The notes beneath the pieces were generated by a model. The model was given only the letters and a program-made list of their open reading frames with translations. It was not told the DNA's origin and made no database searches. From Alphaproteobacteria bacterium (lineage in GTDB: Bacteria > Planctomycetota > Phycisphaerae > UBA1845): a stretch of 64,000 nucleotides of DNA. Position numbers and translations under genes: made by a program. Where the stretch lies: assembly GCA_028285105.1 (NCBI GenBank), contig JANQQE010000011.1, forward strand, positions 695,856-759,855. Direction: 5' to 3'. Below are positions 24,682 through 34,025 of the stretch, piece by piece; the first letter of the stretch is position 1; each line of letters opens with the position of its first letter.

Positions 24682-25662
24682 TCAGGGGGACTCCGTCTCG
24701 CCGGGCCACTCGCCCCGCGCCACTTCGACCGCTGGCCCGGACATCAGCACATCGTCACCCACATCGACATAAATCGTGCCACCCGGCTGATCGACCCTGC
24801 AACCCGACACACATCGTTCGGTCCTCACGCCCGCCACAACACACGCACACGATCCCGTCCCACAGGCCAGGGTCGCACCAGCCCCCCGCTCCCACGACTT
24901 GATCTTCAAATGGTCAGATGCGAGTCTCTGCACAAAATGCACGTTGACACTGTCCGGAAAGCGACTTACGTCTGTCTCGATGGCTCTCCCTTGTTCGCAA
25001 ACGTCGATTCGATCCACATCGTGCACAAAGACCACGCAATGCAGATTCCCAAGACCGATAACCGAAACGTCGTAATCTCGACCGCCAATGCGGATCGCCC
25101 GATCAATTGCCTCCTCACCATCCAGTGTACAATTCAATCTGGCAAGACGGGTTTCAGCCGCAGATAACGAAACGGTTGCCCAAATCATTTGGTGGCTACG
25201 CGAAAGGCAATAGTGCGTCTTGATGCCCGTGTCCGTCTCTGCGGTGAGGCGGCAAAGAGACACACGATCCTCCGCAACCCATTCGGTTTGCAGAATTGAC
25301 TTGAGCAAGACACGGCTGACTTGCTCTGGAAGACTTAACTTTGGCAACAACGCAGACAATTCGCCAATCGATACGGGTTCCGATAATTGAGTCGCAGCAT
25401 CGGTTGATCCTTCAACGACGAATTTGCTCAGACATCGCACGCCATTGCCGCACATCGGCGCCCGCGATCCGTCCGCGTTGTAGATCACGGTTTTCACGTC
25501 CGCGACGGTCGAGGGATGGACCATTACGATACCATCGAGATCGAACGGATCCCCACAGTTGTGTCGAACCGTTTGCAACGCATTGGCATCGTCGATCGCA
25601 CCGTCGCGCGCGTCGATCACATAAAACGAATTACCGCAACCATGCATGTGTGAGTATCGCAT
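24682..25662 (-). CDS. dapF: Diaminopimelate epimerase
   Basis: 326 residues, about 50 longer than usual; the extra length lies in a loop around residues 90-165. Both catalytic cysteines are present: Cys71 in MCGNGVRCLSKF and Cys267 in ATLACGTGSCACV. The N-terminal HGCGNSFYVID replaces the common GNDF with GNSF. The enzyme converts LL- to meso-diaminopimelate for lysine and peptidoglycan synthesis, which argues that this cell makes DAP-type peptidoglycan. The gene stands alone between the HDOD gene and the flagellar region, in the same direction as both. Confidence 0.92.
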   Translation of the reverse strand: MRYSHMHGCGNSFYVIDARDGAIDDANALQTVRHNCGDPFDLDGIVMVHPSTVADVKTVIYNADGSRAPMCGNGVRCLSKFVVEGSTDAATQLSEPVSIGELSALLPKLSLPEQVSRVLLKSILQTEWVAEDRVSLCRLTAETDTGIKTHYCLSRSHQMIWATVSLSAAETRLARLNCTLDGEEAIDRAIRIGGRDYDVSVIGLGNLHCVVFVHDVDRIDVCEQGRAIETDVSRFPDSVNVHFVQRLASDHLKIKSWERGAGATLACGTGSCACVVAGVRTERCVSGCRVDQPGGTIYVDVGDDVLMSGPAVEVARGEWPGETESP

Positions 25663-25808
25663 GAATCCATCATATCCAGCCCGAAACGCCGCGACGAGAC
25701 CTGTCGCGCCGCCGCATGCGCAAAATGGCGGCCCAGCCGTATTTCAGGCTGAGCCAGCTCATTCTCTCCCTAGTATTAGATGATTGCCCTCGGCGATCGC
25801 AGCGTGCG

Positions 25809-26126
25809 TCAGATTTTGATGTCCAGGTGCGACGGATCGTCGTCCTTCTTGGATTCGAGCGGATTGGCGTCTGGCGTTTCAACCTGCTCTTCGCCCGTTT
25901 CACCGAAGGCACGGCCTTGTCCGCCGGCACCTTCCGCATCAGCGAACACGGCTGTATCGCCGTCGGTCGTTTCGACGCTGTTCGCGGAGTCATTGGCCTG
26001 CTCAACCTGCTTGGCCGCAGTCCTGGCCTGCCCGCTGCGATCCGCGTCTTTGGCGCGCGAGGCGATTCCCGCAACGAATCCGGCTTGGGCAGCCGCTCCC
26101 AAAATGTTAGGAGGCACGTCGGCCAT
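25809..26126 (-). CDS. Small acidic protein of unknown function
   Basis: 105 residues. The second of two ATGs (26126) has a GGAG at proper spacing, and the first is too close to it. The N-terminus is ADVPPNILGAAAQAGFVAG. The rest is hydrophilic, rich in Ala, Asp, Glu and Gln, ending SHLDIKI. No family is recognised and no membrane segment is visible. The position directly downstream of fliA, with good ribosome site and promoter, supports it as a real gene rather than a chance frame; a larger overlapping frame in another phase is rejected. Confidence 0.6.
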   Translation of the reverse strand: MADVPPNILGAAAQAGFVAGIASRAKDADRSGQARTAAKQVEQANDSANSVETTDGDTAVFADAEGAGGQGRAFGETGEEQVETPDANPLESKKDDDPSHLDIKI

Positions 26127-26265
26127 GTGCATTCTCCAATGAGCGATACAGGTTCTGCGTCAAGACTACAAGCACTCTCCTCCAACAACTCGCCTTCAGA
26201 TTGTATCGGCGAAGCGCACCAAGCGCCATGACGCAAACCAGAACTTGCGCACACACCTAGATTTT

Positions 26266-26295
26266 AGCATAGTGGATTCGGCGACTTGGATTCAA
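26266..26295 (-). promoter_or_regulatory. Promoter of the small acidic gene
   Basis: On the minus strand, TTGAAT (26290-26295) and TATGCT (26266-26271) are 18 bases apart, about 140 bases before the ATG at 26126. Confidence 0.35.
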
Positions 26296-26424
26296 ACGGC
26301 GATCAGTGAGGTGAACAGCGCGCCTTGAATGGTTATCGGTCGTTCGTGAAGGATCAAAAATGAAAATCTCAATCGCCAGCTTCAATTTTGCAGACAGTTT
26401 TCAACGGCCGTTGCTTGAACTGTG

Positions 26425-27207
26425 TCAGGCGCGCGACAGTTCGCGCTCGCGGTTTTTGAGTTGGGATTTCAAACGGTTCAAGATTGCCGAGTGCATCTGA
26501 CTGACCCTGCTCTCCGACAGATCGAGTGTCGCACCAATCTCCTTCATCGTCATCTCTTCATAGTAATAGAGAATTAAAATGAGACGCTCAGCGCGCGTCA
26601 GCCCGCGTGTGATCAACCCTTTAAGGTCGCGCTTCTGAACTTCAGCGACCGGATTGCGACCCCGCTTGTCTTCAAGCACGTCAATCTCGCAAACGTCGCG
26701 ACTGGAATCGGTTTCGAAGTGCTTACGCGAAAGAGAGATTTGCGAGACGGCGGTCGCGTCGCGCACGATCTTGGCGAGTTCGGTTTTGGATACACCGAGT
26801 TTTTTGGCAAGCTCACTATCCGTCGGTTGCCGTCGGAGTTCGGCTTCCAAAGAACTGCAAACGCGCTGAAGTTTGTTGGCTCGGCTGCGAACCAAGCGCG
26901 GAACCCAGTCCATCGCACGAAGTTCGTCGAGCATTGCCCCTCGAATACGCGGCGCACAGTATGTTTCGAATTTGACGCCCCGCTCCATGTCATAGGCTTC
27001 GATCGCATCGACCAGCCCAAAAATGCCAGCCGACACAAGATCGTCCACATCAACCTCATCGGGCAGCTTCGTGCTGATGCGGTCGGCGGTGTACTTGACA
27101 ATCGGAAGGTAAGTCTCCATCAGTCGGTTGCGTAAAGGCCGACCGCCTGCGAGCTTGTATTCCTTCCAGACTTCCAGCACATCCGAACCAGTTCTTAGAG
27201 CGGGCAT
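26425..27207 (-). CDS. fliA: Flagellar sigma factor (sigma-28, FliA/WhiG family)
   Basis: 260 residues. Region 2 (RNRLMETYLPIVKYTADRI, then DVDDLVSAGIFGLVDAIEAYD and GVKFETYCAPRIRGAMLDELR), region 3 (PTDSELAKKLGVSKTELAKIV) and region 4 (EEMTMKEIGATLDLSESRVSQMHS) are all intact. This sigma factor directs RNA polymerase to late flagellar promoters. GGAGGAG precedes the ATG. A TGGCAC hexamer and nearby GAATTCCTGGC occur about 50 bases upstream, recalling the region upstream of flgB. It is near the distal end of the flagellar cluster, after flhG. Confidence 0.95.
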   Translation of the reverse strand: MPALRTGSDVLEVWKEYKLAGGRPLRNRLMETYLPIVKYTADRISTKLPDEVDVDDLVSAGIFGLVDAIEAYDMERGVKFETYCAPRIRGAMLDELRAMDWVPRLVRSRANKLQRVCSSLEAELRRQPTDSELAKKLGVSKTELAKIVRDATAVSQISLSRKHFETDSSRDVCEIDVLEDKRGRNPVAEVQKRDLKGLITRGLTRAERLILILYYYEEMTMKEIGATLDLSESRVSQMHSAILNRLKSQLKNRERELSRA

Positions 27208-27378
27208 CGATTCTCCTCCGTGAGATACGATTGCAGGTCTTGTCGCGAATTCCTGGCAGTGCCAATTTTTCTCGGCACAATCTCGATCAGCTTCCTTGCC
27301 GATCGCAATTCATCAAATTCACCAGGCCATGGTCAAAAAACTATTTACTTATCGAACAACACGCAAAATAAACTGCGC

Positions 27379-27684
27379 TTACAATTTCTGTTTGTCGCCG
27401 TCTGCTGACTCGGCAACATCGACATCGACGATGTCTTCATCCTCATACGCCTTGGCCATTTCCGATTCGTCTGGCATCATCGCCGTCGCTCTCTCAATGG
27501 CGTATTCACCCAACACCATTTGAGCAGCAGCTCCGACGGCGAGTCCGATCACGCAAAATACCGCCAGCGCCCAAAGCGCGCGGGACAAAACCACCTCGGG
27601 CGGATTCCCCGCGATCAACCCCGCGACAGAAGCCAACCCAAACGCAAACAAACTCAACACTGCGCCGGTGTATCGAGCAACCAT
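27379..27684 (-). CDS. Small two-segment membrane protein
   Basis: 101 residues from the ATG at 27684. A GTG six codons upstream lies on the ribosome site and is unlikely. Two hydrophobic segments (VARYTGAVLSLFAFGLASVAGLIAG and LWALAVFCVIGLAVGAAAQMVL) are followed by an acidic tail (EDEDIVDVDVAESADGD). Its position between flhG and fliA suggests a flagellum-linked role, but no family is recognised. Confidence 0.65.
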   Translation of the reverse strand: MVARYTGAVLSLFAFGLASVAGLIAGNPPEVVLSRALWALAVFCVIGLAVGAAAQMVLGEYAIERATAMMPDESEMAKAYEDEDIVDVDVAESADGDKQKL

Positions 27685-28022
27685 TGTTTCACCGTCCTCC
27701 ACGCAAGCTGCACGCGGAATCTCTGCGACCGCTCAAACGACAAGACAATGTGGCATTGGATACGAATTGAAAGAAGTGCGGCAGCATTGAGAATCCTTTC
27801 TCGTCAACCAAGCCGAATAATACGCTGAGTCGTTTTGTGCGCTTTCGAATCAGCGCTACTTGCAATGGGCGAGTCATTCGCCCGATCAAACAATTCGGTC
27901 AGCATCCTTGCCAACCAGCTGCGAATTCGTGGCATGCAAATCCGCGGTGTTTGATCTTAAGTCGGGCAATCACAAGCAAGTGTTGCGATCACCGTTCGTA
28001 AAATCACAGGGACGACTATCCG
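27685..28022. other. 338-base intergenic region, no gene seen
   Basis: Lies between flhG and the small membrane gene, both minus. It holds a short dyad (GGGCGA-gtcat-TCGCCC near 27880) without a T-run. A promoter for the small membrane gene and fliA may be here, but I cannot point to one. Confidence 0.4.
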
Positions 28023-28901
28023 TTAAAACATCCCCGCGACGCGCTGAAAGATCCCCTTGTTTTGGCTATTGGATCCAGCTCGGGTTCCAACCAATCGAGT
28101 CGCAATAACAGAAATGCAAAGGCTGGCGGAACACTTTGGATAACGTTGAACAAACGGTTCACGCTGACGAACCGCAAGTTCTACGTGAGTATCATGCAGA
28201 ACGTAACCGGCTTCTGCAATATCAAAGTTTATGAATTTTTCACAAGCGTCGCGCACACGACTAAACGCTTTGCGAGCTTCCTGACGACTCTCAACCATAT
28301 TGACCAAAAGCCGAACAGAACCTTCGTAACCCTCTTTCCACAATGTTTTAATGGTTGCGTAAGCATCGACCAACGCAGTGGGTTCCGGGGTCGTGACTAC
28401 CAAGACAACATCGGCAGCCCGCGCAAAATGGGTAACATTTGAACCGATGCCTGCCGCGCAATCGAAAATAATAAAATCGCTCGAAAAAGATTTTATCCGG
28501 TCGACAACGGTGTCAATTTGGGATGGGTTGAACGAATCGTGCGCGCCGCTCGGCACGCCGGCAATCAGCTTCAACCCCAGCGCCGATCGATGCGCAACGT
28601 CATCGACGTTTTTAACGTTACGAATGATGTGACCCAGATTATACGGCGGCGCAACATTGAGAAGCACGTCGGCATTGGCGAGGCCCATGTCTAAATCGAC
28701 GAGCGTCACCTGTTCGCCGCGCTGCTGAATACTCGTTGCGAGATTCGCGGCAATGTTGCTCTTACCGACACCACCTTTACCACTCGTCAGCGCAATCGTA
28801 ATTGGTTTGCTTTCTGCGCGAGGACGTTCCGACTCCACTTTGCCATGGCAATGCCTGCCGGAATCGGGCTTCAGCGAAAATGGTTTTCGCAAACGGGTCA
28901 C
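28023..28901 (-). CDS. flhG: Flagellar number regulator FlhG (MinD-like ATPase)
   Basis: 292 residues from a GTG at 28901 that has GGAG 9 bases upstream; another GTG six codons earlier is possible. The deviant Walker A motif SGKGGVGKS (residues 40-48), the switch region VDLDMGLANADVLL and FDCAAGIG identify a MinD/ParA-type ATPase of the FlhG/YlxH group, which restrains flagellar number and works with FlhF. The C-terminal 30 residues are basic rather than the usual amphipathic membrane helix. It follows flhF directly. Confidence 0.92.
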   Translation of the reverse strand: MTRLRKPFSLKPDSGRHCHGKVESERPRAESKPITIALTSGKGGVGKSNIAANLATSIQQRGEQVTLVDLDMGLANADVLLNVAPPYNLGHIIRNVKNVDDVAHRSALGLKLIAGVPSGAHDSFNPSQIDTVVDRIKSFSSDFIIFDCAAGIGSNVTHFARAADVVLVVTTPEPTALVDAYATIKTLWKEGYEGSVRLLVNMVESRQEARKAFSRVRDACEKFINFDIAEAGYVLHDTHVELAVRQREPFVQRYPKCSASLCISVIATRLVGTRAGSNSQNKGIFQRVAGMF

Positions 28902-28923
28902 TGCAAACTTCTCCAACACAAGA

Positions 28924-29988
28924 TCACGTCTTCACGGAAACCTGCGCCGTGATGGACTCGGCCAACGACTCGCGCGCCGTCAAACAGATTCCATCAGGCA
29001 CATCGTCGCCCGTGGTGACATAAGAAATCTTCATCTGCGTTTGGTGGACCGCATTGAGAATGACGGCCATCCCGATCGCTTCGTCCTGTTTGGTCAGAAG
29101 CAATCGATCCGCACCGACCGACGCGAACCGTTCGACCGCATCGCGCATCGTGCGTCCCCCAACCGTCGCCGGTAAAACCAGATGCGTCTCGTCAACTTCG
29201 ATCGACTCCAACTGGTTCGTCAGCGCAATCAAACTGGCTGTATCGTGCGGACTCAGGCCCGACGTATCTATCAAAATCACGTCGAGATCCGACCACATCG
29301 CGACAGCCACCGGTAATTCTGCCGGATTCTTGATAACCTGCAATGGCACATCGATGATATTTGCATACGCCTCGATCTGATCTGCCGCGCCGATCTTTCG
29401 GTTGTCCAACGAAAGGCATCCGACCGACCTATTCTTACGCAACGAAAAGTCAGCCGCCAGTTTGGCGAGGGTCGTCGTCTTGCCTACGCCTGTAGGCCCA
29501 ACGAGCGCGACGACCACTGGCCTGCACTTCGGAGCAAGGTTGATTTCACAGACCGGCGGGAGCATCTTCAGCAGGCGGTTGGCCAGTGCATTCTTGACTG
29601 CCGCCTCATCCGATAGTTGCGTTGGCGTAAGGTCCTGCTCCAGACTTTCGATGAGTCGGCTTGCGATTTCGTGGGCCACGTCTGACTCGATCAGGCGGCG
29701 ATACACATCGAACAATGCGTCTGGACCTGCGGTGGTTCCTCCATTGGCGCTCCTTGCAACCTGCGGACTCGACTGCCTCGCGGGTCGCTGACGACGCCTC
29801 GCTTGCGGAACCGCATCCGCCGAGATCGCCGCGGTGACTTCCACGACATGGCGCAACGGACCGCCGGGCAGTTTGCGTTTCGGATGCGTGCGCGTGTGTA
29901 GGATAACCGCGTCGCTTCCGACTTCCTGCTTCACACGGGCGAGTGCTTCCGGCATTGAGTTGGCTGTGATCGTTCTAAGATTCTTCAT
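28924..29988 (-). CDS. flhF: Flagellar placement GTPase FlhF
   Basis: 354 residues. The layout is the FlhF one: a short N-terminal domain (EALARVKQEVGSDAVILHTR), a basic linker (RRRQRPARQ), a helical N domain and an SRP-type GTPase domain with P-loop GPTGVGKTTT (residues 164-172), DTSG and TKQD. The expected DTYRIGA motif is changed to DNRKIGA. FlhF marks the site of new flagella and recruits early basal-body parts. Its start overlaps the end of flhA by 14 bases. Confidence 0.93.
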   Translation of the reverse strand: MKNLRTITANSMPEALARVKQEVGSDAVILHTRTHPKRKLPGGPLRHVVEVTAAISADAVPQARRRQRPARQSSPQVARSANGGTTAGPDALFDVYRRLIESDVAHEIASRLIESLEQDLTPTQLSDEAAVKNALANRLLKMLPPVCEINLAPKCRPVVVALVGPTGVGKTTTLAKLAADFSLRKNRSVGCLSLDNRKIGAADQIEAYANIIDVPLQVIKNPAELPVAVAMWSDLDVILIDTSGLSPHDTASLIALTNQLESIEVDETHLVLPATVGGRTMRDAVERFASVGADRLLLTKQDEAIGMAVILNAVHQTQMKISYVTTGDDVPDGICLTARESLAESITAQVSVKT

Positions 29989-32089
29989 CCATCGTCACCA
30001 TACCGCGCGACTCGATGGTCGCGTCTCGGACAATTTCGTTGTACGACAAAACGGGAACCGTGTTCAATGACCCTTCGATGATTCTGCGCACCCACATGCG
30101 AAGCTGCGGTGGGCAGAGGATGACCGGTGTCTTTCCGTTGCATGCCGGCATGACGCGATCGATTGTTTTGGTGATCGCTTCGAGGATGCGCTTCTGCAAG
30201 TCCGGCGACAGCGTCAGCACCGATCGGCCTTCGGTCGATTGCGCACTACCGGTGATCATTTCTTCGATGCTCGGATCGAGCGTCACGCAATTGATCTTGC
30301 CATCGTCATCGCGATGCTGATGACAGATATTTCGCGCGAGCGCATGGCGAACGTATTCATTGAGCAGTTCGGGGTCTTTGGTGCGCGGTGCCCAGTCGCC
30401 CATCGCTTCGAGAATTGTTTCCAGATCGCGGATCGGTACGCGCTCGCGCAGCAACCGCTGAAGAACCGACTGAATCTCGCCAGGTTTAAGCACATTGGGA
30501 ACGACTTCTTCGACGAGTTTCGGCGCACGCTCCTTAAGATTGTCAAGCAGACGATTGACTTCCTGCCGCGTCAACAGTTCGTCGCCATGTTGCTTGATGA
30601 TTTCCGTTATGTGGGTGGCCATCACGCTCGTTGGCGGGACCACGGTATAGTTGCGCAGTTCGGCCTTTTGTCGATCGGATTCCGGTATCCACAGTGCCGG
30701 CAGGCCGAATGCCGGTTCGACGGTGTCCATCCCGTGAATCTTGTCGGTAACCGTACCGGAATCGATGGCCAACAAATGACCCGGAACCGATTCGCCGCGC
30801 GCGATCTCCAGCCCCTTCATCTTCACCGCGTACTGGTTCGGTTGAAGCTGGATGTTGTCGCGGATGCGAATGGGCGGAACCACGATGCCCAGTTCCTGCA
30901 CGATTTGTCGCCGCATGTTCGTGATACGATCGAGCAGATCGCCGCCCTGCTTGCGATCGACGAGTTTGATCAAGCCGTATCCAACTTCCAACTCCATCGG
31001 TTCGACCGCGAGGAACGACTCCGGGCGATCCTTGGCCTTCGGTTTGGCTTTCTCCTTTTCGGATGCTTTCTGCTTTTCGCGGGCCTCTTCGCGTCGCAAC
31101 AGAAACGCAATCGAAACGCAACCCGTACCCAACATGAACAGCGGCGCCTTGGGAAGCGGCGTAAACATCAGCACGCCCATAAACGAGCCAGCCAACACCA
31201 GTGCGACCGGTTGCGCCGTCACTTGCGACAGTAGTTCGCCACCGAGGTTACTCTTCGACGCGCTGCGCGTGACGATCATCGCAGCCGCCACCGACACGAT
31301 GAATGCCGGAATCTGCGAGACGAGTCCGTCACCAATGGTCAGCTTCGTAAAGATGCGAAGCGTATCGCCAGCCGACAGGTCGAGTTCGACCATACCGACA
31401 TACAACCCACCCAGGATATTCACGATCGTGATGATGATGCCGGCAATGGCGTCACCGCGCACAAACTTACTCGCACCATCCATCGCCCCATAGAAGTCCG
31501 ACTCGCGGGTGATTTCGCTGCGACGTCGTTTGGCTTCCCCCTCATCGATCGTACCGGCATTGAGGTCGGCATCGATGGCCATCTGCTTTCCGGGCATTCC
31601 ATCCAACGTGAATCGAGCCGCCACTTCGGCGATTCGAGTGGCACCTTTGGTGATGACAACGAACTGAATGACAACGATGATCGCGAAGATAATCATCGCC
31701 ACCGCAATCGATCCGCCGGATACGAAGTTCCCGAACACCATGATCACTTTGCCAGCCGCCGCTTCCCCTTGCTGGGCGTTGGTCAAAATCAATCGCGTGG
31801 TGCCAATGTTCAGCACCAGTCGAAACAGCGTCATCGCCAGCAGCAATGACGGAAACGATGAGAATTCCAACGGGCTGCGGATGTACATCACCGTCACCAT
31901 GATGACAGCCGCCAGCGTGATGTTCGTCGCCAGAAAGAAGTCCATCAGCGATGTCGGTAACGGCGTCAAGATCGCAACGATCAGCGCCAATGCAAAAACC
32001 GGCAGCAACAATCCGCGGGCATCCATCACCTTGCCAACGAGCTTGGGCAGATCGAACTTCTTCGCTTCAATTGCTGGGGTATCAGCCAT
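29975..32089 (-). CDS. flhA: Flagellar export gate protein FlhA
   Basis: 704 residues, close to the usual length. Eight hydrophobic segments occupy residues 25-330, with the conserved FHIPEP-region signature (GTTRLILTNAQQGEAAAGKVI and MPGKQMAIDADLNAGTIDEGEA). A cytoplasmic domain of about 360 residues follows and forms the export nonamer that docks chaperone-substrate complexes. It begins 15 bases after flhB. Confidence 0.97.
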   Translation of the reverse strand: MADTPAIEAKKFDLPKLVGKVMDARGLLLPVFALALIVAILTPLPTSLMDFFLATNITLAAVIMVTVMYIRSPLEFSSFPSLLLAMTLFRLVLNIGTTRLILTNAQQGEAAAGKVIMVFGNFVSGGSIAVAMIIFAIIVVIQFVVITKGATRIAEVAARFTLDGMPGKQMAIDADLNAGTIDEGEAKRRRSEITRESDFYGAMDGASKFVRGDAIAGIIITIVNILGGLYVGMVELDLSAGDTLRIFTKLTIGDGLVSQIPAFIVSVAAAMIVTRSASKSNLGGELLSQVTAQPVALVLAGSFMGVLMFTPLPKAPLFMLGTGCVSIAFLLRREEAREKQKASEKEKAKPKAKDRPESFLAVEPMELEVGYGLIKLVDRKQGGDLLDRITNMRRQIVQELGIVVPPIRIRDNIQLQPNQYAVKMKGLEIARGESVPGHLLAIDSGTVTDKIHGMDTVEPAFGLPALWIPESDRQKAELRNYTVVPPTSVMATHITEIIKQHGDELLTRQEVNRLLDNLKERAPKLVEEVVPNVLKPGEIQSVLQRLLRERVPIRDLETILEAMGDWAPRTKDPELLNEYVRHALARNICHQHRDDDGKINCVTLDPSIEEMITGSAQSTEGRSVLTLSPDLQKRILEAITKTIDRVMPACNGKTPVILCPPQLRMWVRRIIEGSLNTVPVLSYNEIVRDATIESRGMVTMDEES

Positions 32090-32103
32090 CTACTCGCGTT
32101 CTC

Positions 32104-33189
32104 CTAAGACGCCAATGAAACCGGTCGCGGTCCCAATTGCTTTCCGGAAAGTTCGTAAACGTATGCCAGCACTTCGGCGATGGCTTCGTAGAATCGGTGC
32201 GGAACTTCCTGCCCGACTTCGACGACGTCGTACATCATCCGGGCGAGTTCCTTGCGTTCGACGATCGGTACTGCGTGGGCGGCTCCGATTTGCCGAATGC
32301 GCATTGCCATCCAATCCGCGCCCTTTGCGACGACTTTCGGAGCGACCATCGTTTCGGCATCGTAGCGCAGGGCGATCGAAAGGTGCGTCGGGTTGGTGAT
32401 GATCACATCGGCTTTGGGAACGTCGGCTTGTAACCGCTGCATTGCCAGTTTCATCTGCACTTCGCGGCGACGGCGTTTCATGAGCGGGTCGCCTTCCATG
32501 TGCTTGAGTTCTTCGCGAACTTCCTCCTTGCTCATGCGGAGGTCTTTTTCGTGGCGACGCTTTTGATACGTGTAGTCGATCAGTGCAAGGATCAGCAAGA
32601 CGATCGCCAGGCGCAATCCGATGTCGAAAACCATCGCGGCTGCCAACCGGTAGATATCGATGTAGGCCATGCTCGACGCATACAGAATTTGATTGATTGT
32701 GCTGGAAACGGTCCAGTAGACAACACCAATCATCAGCGCCATTTTGCCGATGTTTATCGCTGTCGCGACTGCCGTTCGTGGCGAAAACATTCGCTTGATG
32801 CCTTGCAGTGGATTGATCTTTGAAAGCGTTGGCGTAACCGGATGCCAAGTGAAGAGCCAACCGACCTGCCAATACAGTGTCGCCAGCGCCGCGATAAATA
32901 CGATGGCCAAGATCGGAATCAGCATCCACATCATCACACCCGCGAACGAGCCAGCCACCGACCCCAGATCGCCTCCGGTCAGCGATTCTGTCGGCGAGAG
33001 TCCCTGCTGCATCAGACCCAACAACTTCTGCCACATCGTCGGACCAAGAAACTGAATCGCCAGAAGCGCCGCAAGCGTCACGATGGCTGCCGACAGGTCC
33101 TGACTCTTCGCCACCTGCCCCTTTTCGCGCGCTTCCTGCCTGCGTTTGGGTGTAGCGGCTTCTGTTTTTTCTCCAGCGTGGTCGGCCAT
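32104..33189 (-). CDS. flhB: Flagellar export switch protein FlhB
   Basis: 361 residues. N-terminal EKTEAATPKRRQEAREKGQVAKSQ, four membrane helices and a cytoplasmic domain with the autocleavage site NPTH (residues 266-269). Cleavage there lets the export apparatus change from rod/hook to filament substrates, with FliK as the length sensor. A 374-residue frame over the same DNA in another phase is a shadow. It lies between fliR and flhA. Confidence 0.97.
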   Translation of the reverse strand: MADHAGEKTEAATPKRRQEAREKGQVAKSQDLSAAIVTLAALLAIQFLGPTMWQKLLGLMQQGLSPTESLTGGDLGSVAGSFAGVMMWMLIPILAIVFIAALATLYWQVGWLFTWHPVTPTLSKINPLQGIKRMFSPRTAVATAINIGKMALMIGVVYWTVSSTINQILYASSMAYIDIYRLAAAMVFDIGLRLAIVLLILALIDYTYQKRRHEKDLRMSKEEVREELKHMEGDPLMKRRRREVQMKLAMQRLQADVPKADVIITNPTHLSIALRYDAETMVAPKVVAKGADWMAMRIRQIGAAHAVPIVERKELARMMYDVVEVGQEVPHRFYEAIAEVLAYVYELSGKQLGPRPVSLAS

Positions 33190-33230
33190 CGGTTCGTGTT
33201 TTCCCGTCCGTCAATCAAATATTGCAACGT

Positions 33231-34019
33231 CTAACGATTGAAAATCTGTCGGCTGTCGATGATCGTTCGGGAGAACACCGAGTCGAAAAGTCCGTCTGCT
33301 GCAGCGATCGCCAGTCCCGCAACACCGAGCGCAACCAGCGTCCGCACAACAAACCCCACCGACAAAATGTTCATTTGCGGCATCGTTCTGGAAACGAACC
33401 CGAGAACGAGCGTCGTGATAAACAGCGACATCAAGACCGGTGCGACGAGTCGCAGCGCCGTCGTCATACTCGAAGTCAGCACATCGGCGAGCAGGCTCAC
33501 AATCTGCGGCTCGGCGCGATACGACATCACCGGAATCGTCGTAAACGTATCGAGCAGTGCCCGCATCAATTCGCGGTGTCCGCCCATCAGAACGAACGAT
33601 GTCAACGCCACCAGGAAGAATAGTTGCCCGATGATCGTCGTGTTTGAATCGAGCGCCGGGTTGAACACCTGCCCAAGACCCAGTCCGGCTTGTTGACCAA
33701 TGACCATGCCAGCCAACTGAATGCCCGTGAACACGATCGTGGTGGTCAATCCCAGCACCAAACCGATGATGAGTTCGCCGAACACGCCAACGATTCCGGA
33801 TGCCAGCGTGATGTCGGTCGGAAGCGACGGGGCGACGACGGGAAACATCGCCAGCGCAATCACTGCGGCCAACCCGATTCGAACGCGCGTCGGAACCGTG
33901 GTGCTGCCGTACATTGGCGCTGAGATCATGAGTCCGCTGATGCGAAACATGACCAGCGCATAGAGCGGCAGAAACAGCGGGCCGCGCGTCAGCAGCATGA
34001 AGATATCGTCGTTGGCCAT
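33231..34019 (-). CDS. fliR: Flagellar export gate protein FliR
   Basis: 262 residues, six to seven hydrophobic segments, with FliR features (MFRISGLMISAPMYGSTTVPTRVRIGLA, FAGMQIA-like FTGIQLAGMVIGQQAG). Part of the FliPQR export gate. It starts 6 bases after fliQ. Confidence 0.95.
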   Translation of the reverse strand: MANDDIFMLLTRGPLFLPLYALVMFRISGLMISAPMYGSTTVPTRVRIGLAAVIALAMFPVVAPSLPTDITLASGIVGVFGELIIGLVLGLTTTIVFTGIQLAGMVIGQQAGLGLGQVFNPALDSNTTIIGQLFFLVALTSFVLMGGHRELMRALLDTFTTIPVMSYRAEPQIVSLLADVLTSSMTTALRLVAPVLMSLFITTLVLGFVSRTMPQMNILSVGFVVRTLVALGVAGLAIAAADGLFDSVFSRTIIDSRQIFNR

Positions 34020-34025
34020 GCGTGC

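Noticed and set aside
27340..27370. FliA-type promoter (CGATAAG) downstream of the small membrane gene
   Set aside because: The -35 like sequence (CAGTTT) is two bases too far from the -10 like sequence, and fliA needing its own product here is unsupported.
32090..33214. 374-codon minus-strand frame slightly longer than flhB in the same place
   Set aside because: Different phase; only the 361-residue frame gives FlhB with NPTH and four membrane helices.
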